Origin: Drosophila pseudoobscura
Lineage: Eukaryota; Arthropoda; Insecta; Diptera; Drosophilidae
Length of the DNA: 64,000 nucleotides
Reading direction: 5' to 3'
NCBI RefSeq assembly: GCF_009870125.1
Contig: NC_046680.1
Span: 8,556,001 to 8,620,000 of the forward strand
Part shown: piece after piece, positions 46,601 to 57,579 of the stretch
Position numbering within the stretch: the first letter of the stretch is position 1
How the letters are laid out: each line of letters starts with the position of its first letter
The notes under the pieces: generated by a model
Database searches by the model: none
What the model saw: the letters and a program-made list of their open reading frames with translations, nothing else
What the model was told of the DNA's origin: nothing
Made by a program: the position numbers and the translations under genes

Positions 46601-49600
46601 ATAAAAACAAAAATAATTCAGCAGAAATTACCTTCGCCTTGATTACCATCGAAATGATTCGAATTTGCTTGAACAACCGTCTGTTGGTGTTGTTGTTGTT
46701 GGTGTTCGTTTGGCGGGGTGGATCTGCGATTTAAGCCGCCGCTGAATGAATTCGAATGCGGAACTAAAAATACCCCAACAAAAATGGAATACAAAAAGAA
46801 AATAAGAAATAAATAAATACATAAACAATTTGTTCAGCTTTCCGGTTAAACAATGAGACACCAACAGGTAAATGAACTGAATATTCCCCATTGGTGGGTG
46901 GTTATTCAATAAGTTGGGGGTTGCGTTTAGAAGCGGGCAAAAGCATACACATGGGTGAATTTCAGTCCGAGGATGGTATGAGAATATTATAAAGAACTCC
47001 CCCCTCGACCCCACACCAGGGCAGTTATCAGTTTGGGAGCAGTCCAGCAACAACAGCAGCCCATATCAATGATCCGTGTCATGCACACGACATGTATGTT
47101 GCTTTTTTTCTCTTTTGCAGCATTCGCTGCGATGAAAGCAGCTCCCATTTTGGCTTTCTATCTACAGTTCAAGAGTGTTGGGTATTTCTCGTCCAAGTAT
47201 CGTTCGAAAGATGCTTCTGTCAGTCCAAGTGCTCAGTGAATATCCCCTATATGTTGATTGTTCAGATGAATAGTGCTCTCATTACAGACAAACTAATGAA
47301 GCTTCAGTTTCGGTGTGCAGCTGGTGTGACAAGACAATGAGGTGTACCTTAGATCTTAAGCTACATCTAAATGGTAGTTATATTAATTTCTGGTGGGGGG
47401 AAAACATCGACAAACGAGATCAATGGAGGCAAACAAACAAACAAACAAACGAACGAACGAACGAACAGAATGTGTGGGCAGCAGAACAAGCAAACAAACA
47501 ACAAACAAATGGAAAGAACACATTCATGAGAAACCAGAGGGGGGTATAAACGGGTATAAGGAGGAAGTATTTGGAGTACACAGAAAATGCTCGCAAAAAA
47601 GTTTGATTGAAAATTTGAAGTAAACCTTGAAATGGCGGCCGATTCGAGGGCGAGCCAACGGGCGGCTGGTCGAGATCGCTGCGGAGATCGGGTATGGGCA
47701 TAACGGGCTGCATTGTGAGGCCCCGTCGGTGGCAGATTCCGTGCTCATTGGCGCCCAAGGTGCGCCGGGCGATGACATCTACGGTGTGGAGAGTGGCGTT
47801 GGGTGGAGCAGAGGGTGGAGATCGAGAAATACATTGCATGTGGCACGTTGTTGCACGTTGTACATAGTATGTGTGTGTTGTGAGTGTGTTTGTGAGTGTT
47901 GTGTGTGGTTAGGACCCAAGTTATCGGTAGATTGTTTTGCGGTTTACAAGTGGCAAGAGAGGAAGCGTTTTTTATTGTTGCACATAAACAAAGAAAAAGA
48001 GAATCAAGTACAGAAGATTGTTTGATTGTCATTAATGCTGTTCAATTTTGGATTGGGAATATATTCGTATCCACAGCTGCCACTTTGGGGGTTTAATAAA
48101 TGCCTTTCAGTGGCAAGTGGCAACCGTTGATATTTGTACAAAATTTGACTACATTTTTGCATTGATTTCTAAATGGGGGGAGGCTGGTGGTGGGCAATGA
48201 TGAGAATTATATAGTGTTATGATGTGATAATTTCTGGGTGGATTCTTTTGTGGTTTCTAGAATTTCCATTCCGGCAGCGGATGATGAACCGCAGCGGAAC
48301 CGCAGCAAGAGAGACTTTGCTGTAATTTGTTTGGTTTTGCAAATAGATCTTTTCCTAACAGGTGGGTATCTGTGGTGGGTTCTTGATTGTGGTTCAATCA
48401 TTTGTGGCGGGAACTCTACGAGCTGTGAAGCCTTTCCTTCCTTCCTTCCTTCTGTTGACCAATTCGGGGCATAAACGAATAGCAAATCATAGGTAAACGA
48501 AGACAAAACAAAAGGCAAACAAAGAGAGCGAAGGATACGTTCAGAAGAACAGACAAAAATGCATGCCCCGGACTGATACTGAGTTTAATATACATTTGGC
48601 AGGCCAATCTTTGGACGGGGGAGGATTCGGGTAGATGCGATGCGGTGCAGCGTTTCGGGTTTAGGGATAGATATATGCATGTAGATTGAGGGAGGCCTCT
48701 CCACTTACCCTGACCATCCATGCCCGGGTAGCAGACACACTTCGCCGGATGTATCTCGAACAGATTGAACAGATCCGTGAGCAGCAGTACCAGATTCAGT
48801 TTCATCGATCTGCAAGGGAAAATGGTGTACATTTAATGGCCATTCTTGTGGTTGGTTTTAGTAGGTTTAGGCACGGTACCCCCTCATGAAGGTCACATCC
48901 TCGGGCGTCATGTGGAAGACGCCATATGGCAGATGCTTCTGTGAGAAATTGCTCACGAGCAGGATATTGTGTATGGAGTCCTCGACAGCGGGCAGATAGT
49001 TGATGCGCACCATCGTCCAGGGCACCACCTTGGGGCAGTAGTAGGCGATGAGCAGCGCCAGGCAGATGCCATCGCACAGATCCTGGAAGTCCCTCACTGG
49101 CGGTATGTCCGGCGTCTGCAGACGCGTGCCCTGCAAAACACAATTCAATGAACAAATTCTTTACGAACGAAGAGAGCCACTCACATTCTCATCGGGCAGC
49201 CCTGTCTCCACCTCCTTGATGATGCGCTTCTTCAGAGCGGCGCAGGCATGCGAAATCCAAGCCAGCAGAGCTTGCTCATACGTTTGGCCAGGAGGCGTCT
49301 GGTAATTGCTGCCAGATATTCTGAAAGTCACAACGAAACCCCGTTAGAAAGCCCAAAGCTTTGGGGCTGTTAGCGCTCACCTTCTGATGGCCGACATGAT
49401 GCGGTCACCCGATGATATCTCCTTGGCATACAAAACCATCAGCGATTCTATCACAGACATGTGGGCGTTCTGCAAAGAGGGAGGCATTAGAGGAGGTTCC
49501 CTCAGTCATTCTGGTGGCCTGGTACTCACAATTCGCAACGGATTCGTTTGAATTAATACCGTTTCGGTAATGGGCATGTCCGAGGACTCGGCCACCGGGA

Positions 49601-52600
49601 CACCCTTGCGCGCTAGCGTCTGTATTATTGACCAGTGATTCAAGCTTTGGTAGTTGGGATCTGAGTACAGATTGGACAACGTCTGGCAGTACAGCGTGGC
49701 GTTGCCCAGCTCCACAATGATCTGGGGCTTGAGGCGCTCCTGATTCTCATGGTCGCGATAGAAGGGCTCCTTCAGGTTGTCCGGCACGCGATTGTTGAAG
49801 GCCTTCGAGAGCAGCCACTTGACGGAAGCGCGTTGACGAGCCTGTGCCAGCGATGGGAACAAACGATATGTGTAAGAAATATTGTGATAATGTGAGAACA
49901 AAGTTGGTCAGTCATTCCTTCAGTCCTCCCCCCGCAATCTCTCAATCTACGGCTGGGCGGGCACCTAAGGGGCCCCAGGCTCCATCCCAAAGCCAAGGCC
50001 AAGTTGTGCCGCTGTAATCAATGCATTATAACTGCATCTTCTGTGTGTGGAATGACGCCGCTCTGCCTGGCAATTAACTAGCGCACTCTTAAGTGCCTGT
50101 TGTATCTATAGCTGTGCCTGTTGCTGCTGCTGCTGCATCTGTATCTGTATCTGTGTGAAGCCATGCGTACAATCTTCAATATGAGTTCGATAAACCCGCT
50201 CGCGTTTGGCTTGGCGTGCGCCGACAGTCTCCGACCACGTGCCCCTTCCTCTTCCCCATCCTATTGTTTTGGGAGGGAAAGGAATGCCATGCCTGCTGCT
50301 GCTGCTGCTGCTGTTGCTTGCTTGGCTGAATGGATGATGATGGTCACTCAGCATGAAAGACGCCCCATCTTGTCCGGCCAGTCTTGGCCGTGGTCTCCTC
50401 TTTTCTGTTCTCTTTCCCCCGTTCCGTTTTTAGAACCATCTCAAGTCAAGTGCTGCTGCAGTGCTTCTCGCCAAGCCAAGCCATTCCATTACTGGTTGCA
50501 CTCATAATCATAATTTTTGCTATTGCACAAAGGAGAACTCCATTCCGAACGGCCTCTTCTGGCTCTAATTGAAACTGGGGAGTGGGGGATGCCAAAAGGC
50601 AATCGAAAATGAGTTCTCAAGAGGGAAACTGTCGCAGATTCCGACCGGACAAGCAGGTTGTTCGAAGGCGAGGGAAACACATCCAAACATAAGTAAAAGA
50701 ATGTCTCAATTTGCGTTATCTCTGGGTAAAAAAACATATGGGACACATGTCCGCTTGTCTTGGACTGATAAGAATCGTGTGTAATTTGATTTAATTCTGA
50801 TTTTGGGGCAGGAGAAACCTGTCTCCTTATCGCAGGGAATCCTCACTTGAGGCTAGGGAATTATGACAGTGTAAATATATAGGGAAAGCATAGATTATTC
50901 TTGGCTACAGATAAGGAATCGGTAAAAATATACTTTTACAGTGCGTTTCGGTAGTATAGAAAAGAGGCGAGACGGTAAATCGTAAACATCGAAGCGAAGC
51001 AGGATGGTCAAGAAATAACGAAAAGAAAAACCTATACAGATGGGTTTTCTTTCAACAATTCACACTTTTGTGCCCCACTGTGTAGCACCTTCAGTGCTCT
51101 TTAAAGATTAATTTTATATCTTTGTCATTCCAAAGATCTGAAACGGGTTCTCCGAAAGAGTTCGACATGAATGAAGTCATCAATAACTGTGTCAGCAAAC
51201 AAACCATTTTCTTGGCGGGCTGCGTCGAAGCATTCTTTTGCAGACCATTTGGGTTTTGTCTCTGGGATTAAAAGCTCCATCAAATTCAGGGGGGGAACAT
51301 TGCATTTTGATAGGCCACGATATTGGCGTAGGTCGTAGACCGTCCAGCTATGCGAATTGGTCAACAGGTGGAGGGAAAACCTGTTTAGTTTGCCTGCTGC
51401 CTGCCAAGCCAGAGCCGTGCCCCACTCTTCCCCTCCCCAGACGCGAGAAACTGTCCAAAGCATAATTTGAATGGGCAACGAAACGGAAAAACTCTGGCTG
51501 CACTTTGCAGATCCATTGTAAAAAGATGTGGATGGGGATGGGGCTGGGGGCTGGGAGCTGAAGCGAGATGTCTGAAACTCAAATTTCATAAATAAAGGCT
51601 AGTGTAAACAATTCGAAGAAAAATTATAATAAATGGCTGGTTTGCTGGTGGTTTAGACGCCCACACATTGGATGAGCCAAGAGAGATGGACGGCATATTG
51701 CACACACACACATACATAAGCATATGCATCTATTTTTTTGGAGCATTCATATCCATCCTTGTATCCATATGTTTGTAATAAAGTTTTGGTTCTTTTTCTC
51801 CGTTTGTTTCAAATGTCACAAATGGAAATGGTGGCATTTATGATTTCATTATCTGGCGTTTGCGTTTGCTATTTGTTTTTGGCATTCCACAGAGCGATAG
51901 CCGAAAGCTAAACAGAGAGAATCAAATAGTAAAAGCAAACGGCAGTCTTGGGCTCTTACTGGGTTTAAACTCGATCGTTTTTGCTGTTATGAGAGATTAT
52001 AATGCGTTAATTGCCGGTGGAACTGTAGAACTGGCAGGCACTGGTGCCAGTGGCCATTCGATAATCTGCGGCAACTTTCTACCCAGGGAGTTGGCCACAA
52101 AGAAGAAAAATGGTTCGATTTGGAGGCCCCCAAAAGCGTGAGCAGACACGCAAGTGCCCCAACCTCGGCTAGGGTCTCTCCTTCTCTCTCTCTCTCTCTC
52201 TCTTGCCCTGCCTTTCGCATGCGTAAGCCGTTTTTTTTTGTTTTTAGCGATTAGGTCATGCAACAGCAGCTACCACGGACGAACAGAGAGAGAGAGAGGG
52301 AGAGAGAGACAAAGAGAGGCAAACGATAACAAAGGTTCCATTTTCCGGCTTCAAAATCAATTTTCGGTTGTTGTTGCAGTTCTCATGAATGGGAGTTTCT
52401 TTTGTTGTATTTCCAAGTTCGAACAGCTCCCCATACTCGAAAACCTGGTCCAGTCCCTAATAGCAATTGTTGTTTGCATTGGGATTCTACGGCTCTTCCG
52501 ACTATGCGAATACTCTATATTCCAACTGGATTATGGACGATCTACTTGGAATGCAACAGGCAGGAAAAACAAAAACAAATAATACAAATTCTGACTGTAG

Positions 52601-53077
52601 TAGATCTGCTGTATTCTCGAAAACTGTGAGTGCCACTGCCACTTCTCGTACCCGTACCCTCCTTTAAGAGTGGCGGATATCAAAACCAGTCAAATGTTAA
52701 GTAGGTGTCGGTCGCATATTAAAACGCTCGCCTGCCGGAGCGCGCGGACAAGTGGGAGCGGCGACGGCGACGGCGACTCGCATTACCTCACTCAGCGCAC
52801 CATTTTGGCAAAGAGAGTAGGTGGGAAGTAAACGCTGCTCTCCGCTCCACTCCACTCCGCTCCGCTCAGCCAACGAAGGAATGTTAATGAGTGCCGTGCC
52901 GCGATATTTAGTTTGTGTTTCTTCGAGTATGAGCATATTTTTATTAGTAACTATACACACACACACACACGCACCGTCAAACAGGCATACACAATCGCCC
53001 CGGCTAGGCGGGGGCTTAGAGTAAAGGCTAAAAATATGTTTAACCTGTCGTATTTCCTGTGATTCGGCGGCATCCAT
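37668..53077 (-). CDS. Patronin: Patronin (CAMSAP family microtubule minus-end protein)
   Basis: Predicted 1771-residue protein that caps and stabilises microtubule minus ends. Coding exons in order: 53077-53045, 49841-49530, 49469-49381, 49320-49185, 49130-48880, 48809-48709, 47778-47626, 46763-46632, 46389-46147, 45824-45762, 45573-45409, 45341-45209, 45140-44780, 44725-44624, 44319-44173, 43959-42235, 42166-41930, 41871-41673, 40515-40408, 39340-39146, 38156-37871 and 37812-37668. Every junction phase agrees and the total is an exact multiple of three. The start encodes MDAAESQEIRQ. A CAMSAP-type calponin-homology domain lies at about 190-300 (RDFQDLCDGICLALL, NFSQKHLPYG, DLFNLFEIHPAKCV). 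A Gln-rich middle follows, then a Glu/Arg/Lys coiled coil (about 1383-1461). The C-terminal CKK microtubule-binding domain is at about 1630-1771. The least certain junction is the acceptor before 44319. Possible variants: a 72-base cassette exon and a second donor in exon 39340-39146. Confidence 0.93.
39146..39271 (-). other. Patronin: Alternative exon extension of Patronin (42 codons)
   Basis: The exon starting at 39340 has two donors in the same phase: GTAGGC, leaving an exon end at 39272, and GTTTGT, leaving an end at 39146. Both leave one base (G) that joins GT of the next exon to give Gly followed by PKLYK. The extension encodes a Pro/Ser/Gly-rich stretch with SKRRGFDDGSSDFSLTPNFN just ahead of the CKK domain. 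Both forms are readable, so alternative splicing is likely. Which is dominant cannot be told from sequence. Confidence 0.75.
41050..41121 (-). other. Patronin: Cassette exon of Patronin (24 codons)
   Basis: A 72-base minus-strand exon from acceptor CAG (41124-41122) to donor GTTGGT (41049-41044). It begins with two bases and ends with one, exactly matching the phase-1 junction between exons 41871-41673 and 40515-40408, so it can be included or skipped without a frame change. It encodes SPDDYPSTSSTPIGRRGSYK followed by TSR, a Ser/Thr/Arg-rich segment with possible kinase sites (RRGSY). Because its size is a multiple of three and it is stop-free only in the needed frame, I think it is real. Confidence 0.75.
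49842..53044 (-). other. Patronin: Intron 1 of Patronin
   Basis: A 3.2-kb intron between the 11-codon first exon and the rest. It holds CTG and CT/GA simple repeats (for example near 50296-50320 and 52170-52205, and GA tracts near 52285-52310) and a CA tract near 52955-52970. No alternative coding exon is recognised, though alternative first exons are common in such introns. Confidence 0.55.
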
Positions 53078-54300
53078 GCTGACGGCTATACGCTGCTGCT
53101 GCTGTTGCTGCGGCGGCGACTGGTGGTGCTGCTGCTGCAGCTGCTGCTACAGCAGATGAGGGGAGATGACGGTGCAACAACCCGAGTCTACGAAATTTTC
53201 TCTGCGCGGCGGGCAAAACGGATGACACTCCGGCTGGCTGTCCGACGCCCAGTCTCCGTTGCACTTGGCACTTCACTTTGCTCTCTCTCACACTCTCCGA
53301 CACTCTGTCTCTCGCTCCACGCGCTTTTCCTTTTGTTATTTTCCACACTTTCCTATTACGCTGTCTTCGCTGCTGTGTTGTGTTTTTCTTTTGGTGGGAC
53401 GACGCCTCTCTTGCGGAATTTTCACTTCAGCCTAGACAGAAAAACACAACGGAATAATTTGATTGGCATTTTAGCAACTCAACTGCATTTGAGATGAGGA
53501 TTAATTGCGCACACGCATCGGCAGCGGCAGCAGTAAGCAGAAAACGATTTATTTAAGCAGCCAAAGACGGTGGAAAACTAGCAAAAGAAAAATGTGAATC
53601 ATTCAGTGGGGCGCACTAGGCAGTGGGCGGCAGTGCGCGGGCCGAAGGAGGGGGGTGGGGTTGCTTTGCTCCACTGTGCAGCAAATTGAAGCAGTGGGGC
53701 CATAACAGTCTGTAAGGCTTACAGTCGACTGTTGTCGGAGTTAGAGGGCTTAAGATGCTGCATCAGCTGTTGCAATTTAGTCGCATAGGCGACACCCAGA
53801 CGCACTTTTCAGCACGCAGGCAACGCGTTTCGATTAGTTAGTGTATAATTATCGCGGTGGCTTTTACAGTTTTTTGCAATTTGCAGGTTTTCCTGGCTCC
53901 GGCGACAGTAATAAATGAAAACATTTTTCTTTTGCTTGCTGTTGTTGTTCGTCTTGCTGTTTGCCTCTCTTTCGTTCGCGATACGCTGCCAATACTGCTG
54001 CTGAGCACTGTTACTGTTATGCTCTTCGCTCTCATTGGAGGGCACGGCGGATGGGGCGAGTGATGACCGAAAAAGCTGTGTATGTGTGAGTGGCCTACGC
54101 ACATTTTTGCCTGATTCCGCACTGATTTATATTTTCTTTGACATTCATATGCATTTCACACGATTCACGCTCACTTTCACTTAGTAAGTTACTATGTTTA
54201 ATACTATAATTTAGCTTGATATTAATTAAATCGCGAACAACTACCAGTTTCTTCTCTTCTTTTCGGACTTATCGATAAAATATATGGGCAACCCTCAGAC
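53078..54300 (-). promoter_or_regulatory. Patronin 5' leader and promoter region with DRE
   Basis: Upstream of the Patronin start codon the DNA holds CTG triplets (53090-53150), CT-rich runs (53275-53320) and no TATA box. A perfect TATCGATA (DNA replication-related element) lies at 54270-54277, which is typical of housekeeping promoters driven by DREF, and BEAF-32 can bind the CGATA within it. This is the most likely promoter area, but the start site is not resolved. Confidence 0.45.
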
Positions 54301-55672
54301 ATACACCCAGTGCTGCCAGATTTTGATCGTCAAAAAACGCTAGAATTCACAAAAATACAAGCTAGAACAAGCTAAAAATTTAAGAGAAGGCTGCAAAAAA
54401 AGCAGCACATAGATATATACTTTTAGAATTGTGTTATTATTTCATCACATTCGCTATTACTCCAATCGGTATATTTATCGCTGGAACGTATTAAATTTAA
54501 AATATTTCCCGGTAATTCGTAGTTGTGGCAACATTTTCCATGACGGCGCAATCGATATCCGTTAAATTTCAAAAGAATTTTAGTCCTATAAATCAATCAA
54601 TTAAATATTTCTAAAATTTATATATTTATATTTCTTAAATTTAAGTTTAAGGATTTAACGGTCATTTTGTTGCTAAGTTTGGTTTTAACGATATTCATTT
54701 GACTGTGGTGGACTTAAAATTCCAATGTCACATAAAGCGATTTCTTTAAAAGGTTGGTTTTTGTCAGTACTTCTTACCAAAACTTTATAGTGTCATCTGT
54801 ACTTTTCCAAGAAACTAAGTGAAATTTTTTGTGATATAATAAAAAGGCTAGATTTTCAAGTTTTCCGTTTTAAAATAAGTAAATCTAGCCTAAAAGAGGT
54901 AAAATGGCAACACTGCAAATACCGTCTCATTTAAAAAAAATACCGTAATTATACCGAGGAAAAAACGAACTAGGCACACTTAAGCCCCCTTTATTTAAAC
55001 AGTTCAACGAATTGAGGTAAATTGCGGAAAACAATAATGTTTGTAAGTTCATCTCGTCAAAATACCTCCTTTGATATTAGATTTGACACATAATTCAAAA
55101 TATTCTTGCTCGCTGATCACAGATTTTTACCAAGCTTATTGCAATCAACTAAGAACTCCATGTGGTTCAGCTTGTATATGCTGCAGGACGGATCAATACG
55201 GATATCAAATATCAACGGAGGCTCTCCATTTGACGCTCCCAGGCCGTTTTATTAGTTCTATCTGCGAGCGTCTTCAACGGAATATCCTATATCTGCTGGT
55301 TGTATATTGAATGCGGTCCTATATCGAAAATTGTATTGCACATCCGCCAAAATACAATACAATCGCATGCAGAGGATTGTACTCCGTTTCCCTCCGTTTG
55401 CATTTCTTTGGAAGTGAACCCTGACATTGGAATATTAGTCGGTGACCATCGTGCGGTTCTGTTATTGTACCAATTTCAAATGTGTTTACCCCAGCCAATT
55501 GTCTACATGCAATGGCGGCACCTCGTTTCTCGTACACCTTGCACCGACAAAAAGCAACAACAGTTTACAGCACTGTATTGTGCGTGACTGAATGTCGTGA
55601 CATGCGTGCTTTGCTTGTATTTGTGTAAATTGTATTATTTAGGATTGTTTTGTTGTGAATCCAACTATTGCA
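54300..55672. other. Junction region between Patronin and BEAF-32
   Basis: About 1.4 kb without a supported gene, between two divergent transcription units. It contains TGGCAACA or similar sequences (near 54527 and 54905), an ATCGATA at 54551, and at 54903-54956 an inverted copy of the GGTATATTT-type repeat found at 30893-31320. In D. melanogaster these two genes are not neighbours as far as I recall, so a rearrangement breakpoint should lie here. The stretch 55090-55600 has mixed composition and short frames on both strands, none recognised. Confidence 0.5.
54903..54956 (-). repeat. Inverted fragment of the GGTATATTT dispersed repeat
   Basis: Reads GCAACACTG, then ATACCGTCTCATTTAAA and ATACCGTAATTATACCG. 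Its reverse complement matches the end of the direct repeats near 31050 and 31290-31310 (ACGGTATATTTTTTAAATGA then GACGGTAT). Only the terminal 50 bases are recognisable here. Confidence 0.6.
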
Positions 55673-57579
55673 ATGCACGTCGAGAAGAAATCGGAGCTCC
55701 GGAGCCTCCTCAAGTCGGGCGACAAGCGTTGTAAATTGGTTGAGCCAAGGAATACAAAGAGCTGCGTCTGGAGGTTTTTCAACTTGGTCTCCTGCGACGA
55801 CAAAATAGAGCCGTACGCCTGCTGTAAAACCTGCGGAGATCTGCTATCCTATAGTGGAAAGACAGGCACTGGAAGCTTACTCCGGCACAGGTGCTTGCAC
55901 TCAAACTCAAATAACGGTAAGTTAAGGATCTGATATATTCACGCACGTCACGTCCCTCACTGCCACGCGTGCCCTCCGTGCCCGGAATAGATGGGGCACG
56001 GATCATTACCATCGCGATAGAATCAGAGACCGCCTCTTCTGAGTACCGTAATCTGAGACCGATATGTACCTATCTCCGTTCTTTGCAAATAAAAGTGTTT
56101 CAAATAAAAATAACAATTTTCTGGGGGTTAATAGACGTACATACATACATACTGGCATACATAAGTGAACCAAATTGTATGTACAAAAGTTTTCAGTGCC
56201 CATTATCAGGGTTGCCCATCAACAGAAAATCTAAGAAATTTGTATTTAAGTACATATGTGCCAGTTTAGGTATTTGTGACTACTGTAAAATTAAATTTAG
56301 CAAATACAACTAATAGAGCGCATTTAGCTATTTATTCAATGCAATTTTTTGTTTTTTTTTTGCTCTCATTCTTGGTTTCTTTGTTTTCCTCCCTTATACT
56401 TTTACGTTTTGCAACACTAAAACGGGTACAGCACTGGACAACACTCACGCCAGCTACGCTAATATAATCGGCATTTCATTTGTAGAGAAAATTTTAGTTT
56501 TTCACAAATTAATTTATAATTAACATCTAAAGATGCCAAAGGGACGCGTGAGCAATGTGTGGCAGCACTACGATATCAACGAGGACTGTGAAAACTTTGC
56601 GATATGCCGCTATTGCGGTAATAATATATCGCGTGGTGGCATGGCCAGCAATTTAAAGGGCAACAATACCACAAATTTGTGGACGCATCTGCGCCACAAG
56701 CATAGCGACGAGGTGGTCGTAAATCCCGTGCAGAGCCGTCAGGGGCGTATTATTCCCATTCTAAAAAAAGGTAAACAACTATCACTTCAGCACAGTTATC
56801 AGCAAGTGACCATTTTAGGCGGGCGGTCGAACGCGCTATCGAGTATTGGGCGCGCTATGTGCGACTTGGGGTAAAGTAAACTATCGCGGACTGCCATCTC
56901 TCGGTGGCCTATTGATGTTTTTCGACGAGATTCAATGTATCGCATATCTTATTAACAAACACTCTATCGCATACATATAATTGCAGAGAAAACTGTGCGA
57001 ATAACTAAGGCCAAGCAACTGCGGGAGCCTTTGCATGTGGCCAAGCCGAAGATTGAAAGGCAGTCCACATCGTTTGTTGCCGAGACCGGCGCACTCCCGC
57101 AGAAGTGGGAGGAGTATGAGCAAAACGATGGGATCAGCGAGGACATCAAGGACATTATCTACAGCGAAGATCCGCTCTGCTACAGTCCCATGCACGTTAT
57201 GGAGGAGGAGGTCGCCCTCGAGTCTGGCGAAAAGGTCACCGTGCTGAACCCCAGCGGCCATAGCCGCGCCACCATCAGCAGTGCCCCAGTCGTGGCCACT
57301 GTGGTGGCCTCGAACACCAACACGGCCAACGCGGCCAAACAGCTGAAGAACAACCTGGAGACATCAATCGACCGCCTGACCACGGTCAGCGAGCAACTGA
57401 GCTACATCATTCAGCATAGCCACGAGGAACATATCAAGGACGATGACTACTACTTCGCCCTGAGCCTTGTGCCCAGCATGCGCCAGATGTCGCTGAGCCG
57501 CAAGCTATATGTGCGCACCAAGATCCAGGAGGTTATCTTCAAGACGAGCGAGGAGGCCACCTCCGGCAAGGACGAATGA
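55673..57579 (+). CDS. BEAF-32: BEAF-32, isoform from the upstream BED-finger exon
   Basis: Predicted 278-residue isoform of the boundary element-associated factor, a nuclear insulator protein. Exons: 55673-55916 and 56987-57579; the junction is phase 1 and rebuilds Glu. The first exon encodes an N-terminal BED-type zinc finger: SCVWRFFNLVSCDD, then YACCKTCGDLL with the metal-binding Cys pair, and LLRHRCLH with the histidine side. The shared second exon (196 residues) holds a long linker, a leucine-rich helical segment (LETSIDRLTTVSEQLSYIIQ) for oligomerisation, and a C-terminal BESS motif (DDYYFALSLVPSMRQMS). The sizes match the two known BEAF-32 forms (about 282 and 283 residues in D. melanogaster); I do not assign A or B. 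ATG 55673 is the first in frame. AATAAA at 57788. Confidence 0.9.
56533..57579 (+). CDS. BEAF-32: BEAF-32, isoform from the downstream BED-finger exon
   Basis: Alternative 276-residue isoform with its own first exon, 56533-56770, spliced to the same exon 56987-57579. The first exon ends with one base (AAA AAA G), the same phase as the upstream first exon, so both join the shared exon identically. Its BED finger reads SNVWQHYDINEDCENFAICR then YCGNNIS, and ends LWTHLRHKHSDE: a clean C-x2-C plus H-x5-H type. A promoter must lie in 55917-56532. The two fingers differ clearly, so the isoforms should bind DNA with different preference; in D. melanogaster the 32B form is the main insulator form. 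Confidence 0.9.

Noticed and set aside
51125-51589. 154-codon minus-strand frame in Patronin intron 1
   Set aside because: No domain, no matching splice phases to the 11-codon first exon or the exon at 49841, and no promoter signal. Not supported as an alternative first exon.
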